From: Haliscomenobacteraceae bacterium
Lineage (GTDB): Bacteria; Bacteroidota; Bacteroidia; Chitinophagales; Saprospiraceae
DNA length: 64,000 nucleotides
Assembly (NCBI GenBank): GCA_947501115.1
Contig: CANMVX010000010.1
Span: 43,495 to 107,494 of the forward strand
Direction: 5' to 3'
The translations under genes and the position numbers were made by a program. A model generated the notes under the pieces. It saw nothing but the letters and a program-made list of their open reading frames with translations, made no database searches and was not told the origin of the DNA. Every line of letters starts with the position of its first letter. Position 1 is the first letter of the stretch. Shown here piece after piece: positions 29,620 to 38,081 of the stretch.

Positions 29620-31119
29620 TTATGATTTTTGCTGTTGTTGTTGGAACGTAATAACGATAAACTCAGCAGGACGTACTATAGCAACTTTGACAGTTAATTT
29701 TAACATACCGTCTAAAATATCATTCGCTGTCATCGTTGATCCTAATCCAATTTCTACAGAAAATGCATCTGTTGGGGTACTACCTGCAAGGAGACCACCT
29801 TGCCACTGATTATTAAGGAAATTCTCAATAGTTGCCTTTATTGAAATCCATGTAGTGGCTGTATTTGGTTCGAAAACATATCTTTCAGATGCAATTTTTA
29901 TACTTTGCTCCAGAAATGTCATGGTTCTCCTAACAGAAATATAACGCCAATCTTGACTATTACCGTCTAATGTCCTTGCTCCCCAAACGATAGTACCCTT
30001 CCCTGTAAAGGCTCGTATTGCATTGATTGCTTTGCCATTTAATGGAAGATTTAATTCTTCCTGTGCTTCATTTGTAATGTTGATAGCTGGCGAAATTACA
30101 TTTCCAACACTTACATTCGCAGGAGATTTTGCAATGTTTATAGAATTATCAACCATGGCATATACCCCTGCCATAGCGGCACTTGGTGGCAATACATTTA
30201 AAATTTCACGCATATCACTAAGAATGCTCTTAAAAGTAGGGCTAATCACTTTCAGGGTGTCACTTAAAAGAAGTATTTCAACCGCGGTTGAAGCTGTTGC
30301 AATTTTTGCAATTTCTGCTTTTATTAGTTCTGCCCGCGATTCTCTGACCAAACCTGCTGCCACACCATCAACCACCTCTTTTGTTAATATTTCAATAAGC
30401 CCATCTTTATTGCTAATATTAGTGAAATCAACATCTGTGGACTGAACAACGGTTGTTTTTAAAAACGGATAATAAGCTGCACCCCATTGAAGAAAGTTAG
30501 CGCCTACACCTTCACGAAACTTATTAATTACGTCCTCATCATCAAATGTTCTTTCTTTATCACCATTAAAAACATCTAAAATAGCAAAACGATTCTTCAT
30601 GGTGTAGCCACAATGAAGTAACATAGCTTGTTGAAGAGCTGAACAATCAGATTCTTCTAGTAAAACAGCTTCTGGAATAACTAATAAAGTTGGTTCCATG
30701 TATTTCAAAAGAGTTACTAATCCCTTTCCATTTGCAGGATCATTGAAATCAATGGCCTTTATTCCGTTTCCATAATTTCCAATAGAAACCACGTAACAAT
30801 CTCCACCACCATTAGAATAAAAATGTCTTAAACAACTGTGCAAAAGATATCTTGTTGCTTGATCCGCAGACAAAGTGTAACCAACATTTTCGTCTGGTTC
30901 AATAGTGAATTTTGTTTTCGGTCCTGCACCAAACATTTCTTCGAATTCCGCTAATGAGGTTACTCTTGTTGGAATATTTGTAAGTGGTTTATTCCCTCTT
31001 GAAGCTCTCTGCGTGTAGCCAATAAATGCTGGTATAGCAGTTGATACTGGAACCACAGAAGAGGAGAAAGCACTTTTTTCTTCGATGTAAACTCCAGGTG
31101 TTGCTAATACTTTTGCCAT
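29620..31119 (-). CDS. eCIS contractile sheath protein (Afp2/3/4-like)
   Basis: 499 residues, a single complete sheath protein. The N-terminus (ATPGVYIEEKSAF, then TAIPAFIGYTQRASRGNKP) and the C-terminal handshake region (GTIVWGARTLDGNSQDWRY, SVRRTMTFLEQSIKIASERY, then VEIGLGSTMTANDILDG) are diagnostic of the tail sheath family. It ends in a five-glutamine stretch. Only one sheath gene is present, unlike Afp and PVC, which have several. An 85-base gap upstream could hold an internal promoter, but I see no clean TTTG/TAnnTTTG pair there. Confidence 0.95.
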   Translation of the reverse strand: MAKVLATPGVYIEEKSAFSSSVVPVSTAIPAFIGYTQRASRGNKPLTNIPTRVTSLAEFEEMFGAGPKTKFTIEPDENVGYTLSADQATRYLLHSCLRHFYSNGGGDCYVVSIGNYGNGIKAIDFNDPANGKGLVTLLKYMEPTLLVIPEAVLLEESDCSALQQAMLLHCGYTMKNRFAILDVFNGDKERTFDDEDVINKFREGVGANFLQWGAAYYPFLKTTVVQSTDVDFTNISNKDGLIEILTKEVVDGVAAGLVRESRAELIKAEIAKIATASTAVEILLLSDTLKVISPTFKSILSDMREILNVLPPSAAMAGVYAMVDNSINIAKSPANVSVGNVISPAINITNEAQEELNLPLNGKAINAIRAFTGKGTIVWGARTLDGNSQDWRYISVRRTMTFLEQSIKIASERYVFEPNTATTWISIKATIENFLNNQWQGGLLAGSTPTDAFSVEIGLGSTMTANDILDGMLKLTVKVAIVRPAEFIVITFQQQQQKS

Positions 31120-31204
31120 GCCGTTTTATTTAATTTTTTGGTGGTTAAGTAGATTACGGCTCTAAAATAAATATTATTTTATAAAAAACTCTGCTTTTAT
31201 GTGA

Positions 31205-32047
31205 TTAAATATAAATAAATTCTTGAACATAGAACTTTTCGGTTTTAATATCAAAGTTTACAGATCTTGGGTTTGGACAAGGCAAGCTCTTGATTAAGAG
31301 ATTTTCAGTGTTTTTTCTTTTGTTTACATATAAGCCAAGCTGCTTATTTGGTCTTTCTTTAAGAGGTAATGTTTTTTCGGAAATAAATAAATAGCCATCT
31401 TTTCCATTGGGTAAAATGAGAGGTATGGCCTTTGTGAATGTTATGCTATTTTTTTGACTTTTATCATAAATGTATAAACTTTCAATATCTTCCATATATT
31501 TACTTGTACCATATATAAAAAATTTCCAGTAAACATTTCTTTCTTTAAAATTAATAAAATGCCTTATTGGAAGAATTTTATTTTTTTCAGAGGAGGATAG
31601 TCCGAAAAGTTCATTTTCCTTATTTAAACTTAAATTTATTTTACCATTAATTCCTGCTGTTGAATAGGATTCATTGCAGATGTCAATGGTTACATTTTCA
31701 GCAGCATGTAATAATTCCCTTCCTGTTATTTGTTCTAATTTTATACATTGGTTTGAGATAAAAGGAAGCTCAGTGAAATTTAAAAATTGAGGGTTTTTAT
31801 TTTTTATCTTAAAGTTTAATTTTATTTCTCCGAGATAACAAAAATGATTAAAATCTTTATTTGCATCTATAATCAGAATCAATTTATTTGGTTCCTGTTT
31901 AACAATAATACCATATTGTTTAATAGTTTGCATGGTCTCATTTTCAACTTCAAAAATGAAATCATTACACCTGTTATTGTAATAATAACCATGATTTATC
32001 GTAATGGAAAGTAGCTCCTGAAATTGTATAATATGATTTATTTGCAT
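31205..32047 (-). CDS. Unknown eCIS-cluster protein
   Basis: 280 residues, no domain recognised. The protein is soluble, beta-rich and Asn/Lys rich, without signal peptide, membrane segment or catalytic motif. The N-terminus IIQFQELLSITINHGYYYNN and a mid-region KERNVYWKFFIYGTSKYMED stand out. It lies between the DUF4255 cap gene (15 bases) and the sheath gene, in the same orientation. That slot suggests an end-of-tube or sheath-associated structural role such as a cap adaptor, but this is inference from position only. Confidence 0.7.
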   Translation of the reverse strand: MQINHIIQFQELLSITINHGYYYNNRCNDFIFEVENETMQTIKQYGIIVKQEPNKLILIIDANKDFNHFCYLGEIKLNFKIKNKNPQFLNFTELPFISNQCIKLEQITGRELLHAAENVTIDICNESYSTAGINGKINLSLNKENELFGLSSSEKNKILPIRHFINFKERNVYWKFFIYGTSKYMEDIESLYIYDKSQKNSITFTKAIPLILPNGKDGYLFISEKTLPLKERPNKQLGLYVNKRKNTENLLIKSLPCPNPRSVNFDIKTEKFYVQEFIYI

Positions 32048-32062
32048 CTGTTTACCTTAGGT

Positions 32063-32608
32063 CTATTCAGGTGAAATTAATATGGGTATTATCTCCTCAT
32101 TCATTGCATATTGATTAAAATTAAGCATTCTGAATTTGTAAACAATAGAAGGTAAATATTTACCTCCAAGCATACTCCAGATATTACTTAATACAGCAAA
32201 TTCTAAGTTAATTATTTCAACCGTTATTTTCTCTACTTCTGCAGGTAATGAAGGAGTATTCTGAGGATTAAAAGTATGTTGTCCTTGAAAAAAATAGATG
32301 ACTGCAGATAAAAACCTTAATCCTTCTCTATAATTATTTTGAGGAAAATTTGCAGCGAATAAAACATATAAATTAATGTAAATGGATGGATTTGAACCAC
32401 CAAATTGATTATAGCCTGTATTTCGTATTAATTTTTCTTCCTCCACATTAATTAAAGTAATCATTATTTTATTATCAATTTCTATGGAGGAAGCTCCGGA
32501 ATTATTGGCAACGGAAGTGACAACAACTCTGTCCTCTGTTTCACCGAAAGAATTTTTCAAATACTCGTTTAACTGACTTCCAATAATTGGAATTACATTT
32601 TGGATCAT
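32063..32608 (-). CDS. DUF4255 protein, likely tube-terminating cap (Afp16/Pvc16-like)
   Basis: 181 residues. The pattern LNEYLKNSFGETEDRVVVTS near the start, then ITLINVEEEKLIRN and LYVLFAANFPQNNYREGLRF, matches the DUF4255 (Pvc16 N-terminal) domain. Members cap the distal end of tube and sheath when the length set by the tape measure is reached. Afp16 itself is longer; this single-domain form is usual in Bacteroidota. The gene follows the small membrane protein gene by 5 bases. Confidence 0.85.
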   Translation of the reverse strand: MIQNVIPIIGSQLNEYLKNSFGETEDRVVVTSVANNSGASSIEIDNKIMITLINVEEEKLIRNTGYNQFGGSNPSIYINLYVLFAANFPQNNYREGLRFLSAVIYFFQGQHTFNPQNTPSLPAEVEKITVEIINLEFAVLSNIWSMLGGKYLPSIVYKFRMLNFNQYAMNEEIIPILISPE

Positions 32609-32613
32609 CTTAA

Positions 32614-32874
32614 TTATGGATTTCCTGAGGTTGCATCATTTACACCCACTAATTTTAATAATGCTTTGATTACTATCCTTACTATATATACACACAGGAA
32701 CATGACTAACCATCCTATCATAAATAGTTGAATAGTAAATACTTTTTCTACTTCATTCAATTTTGGATTTGAACTTGTGAGTTTAAATAGCATTAAAAAC
32801 ACAAATGATAAGGGAACAGCTAAGATTGAAGCTATTATAAACCACATTAATTCCTTTAAAATTGTTTTTTTCAT
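32614..32874 (-). CDS. Small two-helix membrane protein in the eCIS cluster
   Basis: 86 residues with two clear hydrophobic segments (about 10-30, FIIASILAVPLSFVFLMLF, and 46-72, IQLFMIGWLVMFLCVYIVRI) joined by a short charged loop. There is no recognised family. It is 8 bases downstream of the GH18 gene and 5 bases upstream of the DUF4255 gene. Its size and position would suit an inner-membrane helper of the GH18 protein, or a small holin-like protein that assists particle release. Neither idea is proven. Confidence 0.65.
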   Translation of the reverse strand: MKKTILKELMWFIIASILAVPLSFVFLMLFKLTSSNPKLNEVEKVFTIQLFMIGWLVMFLCVYIVRIVIKALLKLVGVNDATSGNP

Positions 32875-32882
32875 GCTGATTA

Positions 32883-34622
32883 TTAAGGTCTTTTGGTATT
32901 AGAAGTAAGCTGTATTTTTTGAATGAAATAAAATACAAAGGCACCAAAAATAAAAGCAATAAGTAAGGATATGCGCTCGTCAGTAAACCAGTTCATGATA
33001 CTTAATAAAGGCACTAATAACAAAGTCATTATCAACATAAACAGGTATCTGAAGAATTGCTGGCCTAAAATACCAGTCCTTACTCGCCAATCTGCAAAAG
33101 CTATAACCCAACCAATTATTACACTTAATGCAAATAATAAATAAGTTAAGGTTAAAATATCTCTGTATTTGAGCATGAAACTACTCATCAAAACTGGAAA
33201 TCCTTCCGCTTCATTAATGGGATTAACTACACCTGTCGTATCAGAGGTAAACCTATTATCAATAAGTTGCCATAAATCTGTGTAACCATTATCATATCCT
33301 AATGCCCAGATTCCTACCCCCTTTAATCCATAACTTAAGGCTAAATTATATTTTTTCTCTAAGGTTGAAGCATTGTCATACCAGCATTCTACGGAAGTGC
33401 TATCGCCAAATTCAAGAAAAAAATAATTGGTCATACTTACAAAATCATATTGAGGGATGTAAGTTGTTCCATATAAATTCATCACCTCCCGGTAAGGAAT
33501 ATCCTTATCAAAATAGGTATCATAAACCCCTTTATTATTTATTTTCCCTCTCCATTGAGCGCCATAATAGGGCAAAGCCAAAACTGTTTTCCCTACATCC
33601 AGTTGGTTTTTAACATAATAATCAAGGGTGCTTTGTAAACTTATTCCATTTCTATTGGTAGTTCTTAAAGGGGACACAGCACCTGTGATTCCTTTCCCTT
33701 TATGATAATCATATCCCATTATGACCATTAAATCTACAAGTTCTCCGAGTTTTACATGGTCAAATGCATCCCTAGTGCTGTAGGAGGGTAGGGTAATGGA
33801 AAGAAAAACCTTTCCACCCGGCATTTTATTTGAAAGATTAGTACGCAAAAGAGTTACAAAATTAACCAAAGATTCTTTATGCTTTTCTGGTACATTTTCA
33901 AAATTCAAATCTACACCATCTGCATTTCTTTCAATAATTAAACTTGCAATACTATCTGTAAAAGTATTCCAAGCCGAAGGATTTGATAAAAATCTATCAT
34001 TTTCGGCTACTCCATGACTCGCCATACTCAACAATACGCGCGTTCCATTTACTTTGGCGGTATCAATCATTGTTGTTGTTCTCCATTCTTGTATTTGGGC
34101 TGGATTGGAATAAGATCCAGTTTCCGGATCAACAATGTAAGCAAAATAGGCAATGGTGCTCAATAAAGAAAAATCATAAGATTCCCAGGCTGATCCCATC
34201 CAATGAGGATGCCAGCCAAAAACTTCATATTTTTTACTTAATTTTCTGTTCGTTGGACTTTTGATAAAATATATCTGTTGTACGGAATCCCAATAAAAAT
34301 TATTAGCTTTTAGTTTATTTGGATTATTAGGATTTAAAAAATCATATAGATAACCATACCTTCTAAGCATATTCTGTTGTTCCGGAGTGGCTAATCCTTC
34401 CTTCATTTTTATTGAATCCTCATCAGTGGGTTTCTCATCTTCCATGCCAAGGGCACTTTTTATCTTCGAGGCATCTTTATTCATGTAGCGCAGGGTTGAT
34501 TCTGTCTGCCTGATGCTTTTCTTTGCCTTAAAATAAGTATCTTTCGCTCCGCAATTAAACAGGAATATACTAAGTAAGAAAAAATAGAATACAAATCTGT
34601 ATTTTTGGATTTGTTTGATCAT
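32883..34622 (-). CDS. GH18-family lipoprotein with C-terminal membrane helices
   Basis: 579 residues. The N-terminus has a lipoprotein signal with Cys24 in FLFNCGAK. The central part is a GH18 TIM barrel: YEVFGWHPHWMGSAWESYDF, then RVLLSMASHG, the active-site strand DGVDLNFENVP (residues 235-245) and later VDLMVIMGYDYHKGKG and GVGIWALGYDNG. The acid Glu242 is kept, but the assisting Asp of DxDxE is Asn240, which could lower activity. About 90 C-terminal residues hold three to four hydrophobic segments (YLLFALSVIIGWVIAFADW and more). GH18 enzymes cleave beta-1,4 GlcNAc links in chitin or peptidoglycan. The start overlaps the upstream gene by 4 bases (ATGA). A peptidoglycan role in assembly or release is plausible. 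Confidence 0.82.
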   Translation of the reverse strand: MIKQIQKYRFVFYFFLLSIFLFNCGAKDTYFKAKKSIRQTESTLRYMNKDASKIKSALGMEDEKPTDEDSIKMKEGLATPEQQNMLRRYGYLYDFLNPNNPNKLKANNFYWDSVQQIYFIKSPTNRKLSKKYEVFGWHPHWMGSAWESYDFSLLSTIAYFAYIVDPETGSYSNPAQIQEWRTTTMIDTAKVNGTRVLLSMASHGVAENDRFLSNPSAWNTFTDSIASLIIERNADGVDLNFENVPEKHKESLVNFVTLLRTNLSNKMPGGKVFLSITLPSYSTRDAFDHVKLGELVDLMVIMGYDYHKGKGITGAVSPLRTTNRNGISLQSTLDYYVKNQLDVGKTVLALPYYGAQWRGKINNKGVYDTYFDKDIPYREVMNLYGTTYIPQYDFVSMTNYFFLEFGDSTSVECWYDNASTLEKKYNLALSYGLKGVGIWALGYDNGYTDLWQLIDNRFTSDTTGVVNPINEAEGFPVLMSSFMLKYRDILTLTYLLFALSVIIGWVIAFADWRVRTGILGQQFFRYLFMLIMTLLLVPLLSIMNWFTDERISLLIAFIFGAFVFYFIQKIQLTSNTKRP

Positions 34623-35806
34623 TCTGTATAAATTTTAAAATACTTAATAAGTGAGGGTATTTTGTTTATAACCTGTTCTGTGTAGGGTTTGCCTTCCAAA
34701 TAAATGCTTTTGAAATATACAGTTTGTTCTGATACGCCATTGTTATTCAAGCAAGCCAAATATAAATATTTCTTTTGATATTTTGATGTCGCTTCCAAAA
34801 TCTTGCCATAATTGGGACCACTATTTATTGACAGGGAAAGTGAAGCAGGTGAAAATGATCCATTTCTTGTTAATTTCAAAGCATTTGATTCATTAACAAA
34901 AGCACACGTTAATCCCTTTGGTTCCGAATAAGGTAAAAAATGAAGTTTATCCATAGCATACTCTGTCAGTGGATCTTTTGTAGATACCACTGATTTAAAT
35001 TCATCTAAATTTTTCTGATTATATCCAATCCAATAAACCCAACCTTTCCCGTTTTTTGCTAAATCAAAGGGTATTGGAAATATAAAATAAGGTGTTTTTG
35101 TAAGATCCAATTTAGCGCCTATACTAAAGGATTGTTCTGAAAGAGGAAGGTATAATAACTCTTCTTTAGTAACCATCACTGTATCATTATGATAAAGCGT
35201 GTCCGTTGCCTCCTTGAGCGTAACTTTTTTTTCCTGCTTTAAATTTCTTACAAATATCGTTGTTTTAAAGGGTAGATAGTTTCTATTTGAAAGTTTAACG
35301 GTTATTTCTCCAGCTTCAATAGCAGGTATTTTAACGTAAATAGCTTCTTTCTTCTTTAATTTCAATCTGGAGTATAAAGGTGTTTTTCCTAAAAGAACCT
35401 CCACAGAACTTAATTTTAAAATGGATTTATGTTTAATATAAAGTTGAATGGTATCAGATTTATCTACCGGATAAACATACTCCAGTTTATCCTTTTTAGG
35501 TATCAATACCTTAACAGCGGGATAGGTAACAGAGTCCTTTATCGTTTTATTTATTAGCGATTTGATGTCATCTAATTTAAAATGCATGATTAAGGTATCT
35601 CCTGCTTTTAATCTCTCTTTAAGACTGTCTAAATTAACTTTTTTTTGAAGGGGATTTTTAATTTCCAATGAAGAAATTTCTTTTTCTGCTTTCGTAGTTA
35701 TTTTGTTTTTTATATCATCCAGTTTTATCTGTGCCATAACAGACGAATAAATGAAAAAACAATAGAAGAAGATATAGCCAAATTTTTCAGGGAAAGAAGT
35801 GATCAT
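34619..35806 (-). CDS. Exported protein of unknown function, eCIS cluster
   Basis: 395 residues. A signal peptide (IFFYCFFIYSSVMAQ) ends in the Ala-Gln junction, so it is exported to the periplasm or beyond. Two repeats near the N-terminus share the phrase KLDDIK (KLDDIKNKITTKAEK and FKLDDIKSLINKTIKD). A beta-rich part with PEGA-like character follows (KIPAIEAGEITVKLSNRNYL). The last 150 residues have no clear family. It starts immediately after the DUF4407 stop and overlaps the GH18 gene by 4 bases, so the three are probably made together. Function unknown; envelope anchoring or glycan binding is a guess. Confidence 0.7.
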   Translation of the reverse strand: MITSFPEKFGYIFFYCFFIYSSVMAQIKLDDIKNKITTKAEKEISSLEIKNPLQKKVNLDSLKERLKAGDTLIMHFKLDDIKSLINKTIKDSVTYPAVKVLIPKKDKLEYVYPVDKSDTIQLYIKHKSILKLSSVEVLLGKTPLYSRLKLKKKEAIYVKIPAIEAGEITVKLSNRNYLPFKTTIFVRNLKQEKKVTLKEATDTLYHNDTVMVTKEELLYLPLSEQSFSIGAKLDLTKTPYFIFPIPFDLAKNGKGWVYWIGYNQKNLDEFKSVVSTKDPLTEYAMDKLHFLPYSEPKGLTCAFVNESNALKLTRNGSFSPASLSLSINSGPNYGKILEATSKYQKKYLYLACLNNNGVSEQTVYFKSIYLEGKPYTEQVINKIPSLIKYFKIYTE

Positions 35807-36898
35807 TTAAGCTTTTTTATTTAGTAACTGTTTGACTAATTTTTCTTGTAATTGGGCTAATTGAATAGCAGCCTCATCTTTAATCATTTTTTCATGAGAT
35901 CGATCTTCCGATTCTTTTCTAAAAGAGGTGATTTCTGAATTTTCGGGTATTGTTTTTAATCCTGTTGTCAACTGATATTCTTGAACCTGACCCATATACG
36001 CAATTTTATAAGGGTATTCCTTACCTTGAAGTAAATGATCATAAGGTCCAATAGGCGCGAATAATTTGGATAGAATTGGCGCAGTCTCTAAGAAAATAAA
36101 CAGTAATAAAATGCCCATGGAAGTGTTTCCTGATAGCATTGATAAGGCTTCAAGTCTGGCTAATAAACCCTTGGAAAAATACTTTTTTAAGACCTCTTTT
36201 TCATTGTCTTTTTCGATATTCAACTTTACCTTTTCGTTTGAAAGTAAGGTTAGATTATGATTCATTTTTTGTTGAATCTCTTGATGTTCTTTTGTATAAG
36301 TTTCGTATTTCTCTTGCTTTCTTAAGCATTCACTTCCTCTTCCAGAATTTCTGGTTCCACAAGTACCGTCACATTCGCATTTATACTGAGCGTAATAGAA
36401 TTCTTTTAATTTAAAACTACTTTGAAGCGACTTTTGATATTCATTTTCTTTCTTCTCAATATTCAGAATCTTTTCATTAAAAGACTTTTCAATTTTCATT
36501 AATTTTTCTCCTCTTATTTCTATTAATTTAAAATCAATTTCTGATTGGAATAATTTTAATTCCAATGGTTTGGAAATGACAAGAGCTATAAAAATAGCCA
36601 TTAATATTCTTGGTAATGCTTGTAAAAATTCTTGAATTGATTTTCCCTTTTTTCGAAAACTTGAAACTAAAAATCTATCTAAATTAAAGATTAAGCCTGC
36701 CCATAGTAATGACAATAGCATAGATACAAAACCTTGCTGAAAAATAAGATGAAATGCAAAATAGGCTGATAGTCCAGCCATTAACGTGGTGAAATATACA
36801 CTGGCTCCAATGCCTGCATATTTAATCTTTTCAGATTCCGGGCATTCTGACATAATGTCCTTACTTACACCTGCGGCAAAATGAAGAAATCTGGACAT
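35807..36898 (-). CDS. DUF4407 membrane protein
   Basis: 363 residues with the DUF4407 layout: three hydrophobic segments near the N-terminus (about 25-50, 55-77 and 92-115, including SLLWAGLIFNLDRFLVS), a long coiled-coil region (about 120-255), a fourth segment at about 260-283 (MGILLLFIFLETAPILSKLF), and a charged tail. A Cys-rich loop (CECDGTCGTRNSGRGSEC, five cysteines) interrupts the coiled coil. Function of the family is unknown. Here it is second in the injection cluster, which suggests a membrane anchor or scaffold tied to the eCIS. Confidence 0.85.
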   Translation of the reverse strand: MSRFLHFAAGVSKDIMSECPESEKIKYAGIGASVYFTTLMAGLSAYFAFHLIFQQGFVSMLLSLLWAGLIFNLDRFLVSSFRKKGKSIQEFLQALPRILMAIFIALVISKPLELKLFQSEIDFKLIEIRGEKLMKIEKSFNEKILNIEKKENEYQKSLQSSFKLKEFYYAQYKCECDGTCGTRNSGRGSECLRKQEKYETYTKEHQEIQQKMNHNLTLLSNEKVKLNIEKDNEKEVLKKYFSKGLLARLEALSMLSGNTSMGILLLFIFLETAPILSKLFAPIGPYDHLLQGKEYPYKIAYMGQVQEYQLTTGLKTIPENSEITSFRKESEDRSHEKMIKDEAAIQLAQLQEKLVKQLLNKKA

Positions 36899-36955
36899 TT
36901 TAGAGATTCATTTGTTCAATAAAAGTAAAGGTATGATTTTTTTTTGGAATATAAA

Positions 36956-37960
36956 TCATGGTCTTTTTTCAAAGAATTTTAAAAACGAAGGTAATTTTTT
37001 TGCTTGTTTTTGTGATGGTAAGGTTTGGTTTTCTTGCAATATATAAAAATGGAGGATTGTATTTTTAGTTTCAAAAATAGTTTTCCATGTAAAATGAAGA
37101 GATGAATCTTCTTTAAATTGTATGTCTCTAAACCCATTAGCCGGTATTTCTCCCCATTTTTCCTCATTTAAAATACCCATTCTATCTGCTTCCCAATATA
37201 AACGAAGATGGCAAGCTGGCGGAATGGCATAGTGGAAGGGAATTTCAGGATGAGCATGTAGGGGAATATAATCTTTAAGTTTATCTGTGGAAATATATAA
37301 GGAAAACGACAAGCCTAACGATGTCAATGCTTTTACAAAAATTCTTTTTTCTGAAATGGCATTATCGTTTTGGGCCTGGATAGAAAATAAATAATCCATA
37401 TTTATTTGTACATCATAACTCCCTTTAGGGGGTAACCTTAAATTAAGTGGCATTAAAATAACGGATTCTGCTTGAAAAACCTCCCATGATAATGTAATTT
37501 TTTCTCCTGTTTTTACCCATTCCTTTGAGGCAGTAAGATGTATTTGAGGGTTTCCACTTTGATGTACAATAGGTATTGATTCCGCTTTTAGGTCTTGAAA
37601 GTTTAATATTCCATTCGTTATTCTTGTAAGCACATTTGTTTCAATTTCGTTTGTTAATTCATTAGCTGAAATATGGATTTTTTTATCAATGTTTATGAAA
37701 TATCCAAATTTATTTTCATTATCAGAGGAACAATATATTTGCCCCCCGCCTACAGCAATACGAAGAAGGGTATTTGTTATTTTTATAGATTTATTTTCAT
37801 TCTCCATCAGAATAATTAGTTCAATTAGAATCCCTTTAGTTTGAAGATTAAAAAGAGAAACGGATAATTCATCCAATAGATGATAAGGAATAATTCCTTG
37901 GATATGAAATTGGCAAGAACGAAAAGCCAGCTTGATTTTATCGGTAAATAGGTCGCTCAT
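36956..37960 (-). CDS. Degenerate PLD-like plus Ig-like protein, first eCIS-cluster gene
   Basis: 334 residues, no signal peptide. Residues 1-95 look like one half of a phospholipase D fold: FHIQGIIPYHLLDELSVSLF, a charged strand and IAVGGGQIYCSSDNENKFGY. The expected HxK motif reads ENK, so the catalytic His is missing. From about residue 148 there is an Ig-like domain (TASKEWVKTGEKITLSWEV, then FSIQAQN). The C-terminal part is unassigned and includes PLHAHPEIPFHYAIPPAC. It heads the minus-strand cluster, 57 bases before the DUF4407 gene. It may be a structural or adaptor protein, or a candidate cargo. Family call is tentative. Confidence 0.6.
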   Translation of the reverse strand: MSDLFTDKIKLAFRSCQFHIQGIIPYHLLDELSVSLFNLQTKGILIELIILMENENKSIKITNTLLRIAVGGGQIYCSSDNENKFGYFINIDKKIHISANELTNEIETNVLTRITNGILNFQDLKAESIPIVHQSGNPQIHLTASKEWVKTGEKITLSWEVFQAESVILMPLNLRLPPKGSYDVQINMDYLFSIQAQNDNAISEKRIFVKALTSLGLSFSLYISTDKLKDYIPLHAHPEIPFHYAIPPACHLRLYWEADRMGILNEEKWGEIPANGFRDIQFKEDSSLHFTWKTIFETKNTILHFYILQENQTLPSQKQAKKLPSFLKFFEKRP

Positions 37961-38034
37961 GAAGGTGATTTATTCAGTTTATTTCGGATGACAAATAGGA
38001 AAATAGTCATTTATTTTCTTTAGTGTTAAAAAAT

Positions 38035-38064
38035 TTTGTAAAGTAATATTAAATTGTATTTTTT
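38035..38064 (+). promoter_or_regulatory. Possible Bacteroidota-type promoter for the nSTAND gene
   Basis: TTTG at 38035-38038 and TATTTTTT at 38057-38064, 18 bases apart, approximate the -33 TTTG / -7 TAnnTTTG pattern with one mismatch at the final G. They lie 17 bases before the ATG. The 121-base gap between the divergent genes must also hold the promoter of the minus-strand eCIS cluster, for which I see no convincing match. Confidence 0.35.
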
Positions 38065-38081
38065 TTGAACAAAAAACCTAA

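Larger units (their letters stand above)
12886..37960 (-). other. Extracellular contractile injection system locus
   Basis: A 25-kb run of 19 same-strand genes with very short gaps or overlaps. It encodes one sheath, two tube proteins, a LysM hub protein, a VgrG-like spike, a PAAR tip, a gp25 wedge, two J-like baseplate proteins, a fibre-like protein, a tape measure, a DUF4255 cap protein, and five upstream proteins, of which four appear envelope-associated. Capsid, portal and terminase genes are absent, so it is not a prophage. The TssB/TssC sheath pair and the TssJLM membrane complex are absent, so it is not a classical type VI system. With the AAA+ ATPase gene at 8588 the structural set matches eCIS of the Afp/PVC/MAC type. 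Confidence 0.92.

Noticed and set aside
12886..31119. Type VI secretion system, because of VgrG-like and PAAR proteins
   Set aside because: There is one sheath gene instead of a TssB/TssC pair, no TssJ, TssL or TssM, and no ClpV. LysM, DUF4255, the tape measure and the Afp15-like ATPase fit eCIS.
12886..31119. Prophage tail region
   Set aside because: No capsid, portal, terminase, integrase or lysis cassette is present, and the cap and ATPase proteins are eCIS-specific.
31120..31204. Internal promoter before the sheath gene
   Set aside because: The gap is AT-rich with partial boxes (TATTTTAG), but no pair matches the consensus and spacing well enough to call.
36956..37960. Active phospholipase D effector
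   Set aside because: The HKD motif is incomplete (no His) and only one half of the fold is visible, so enzymatic activity cannot be claimed.
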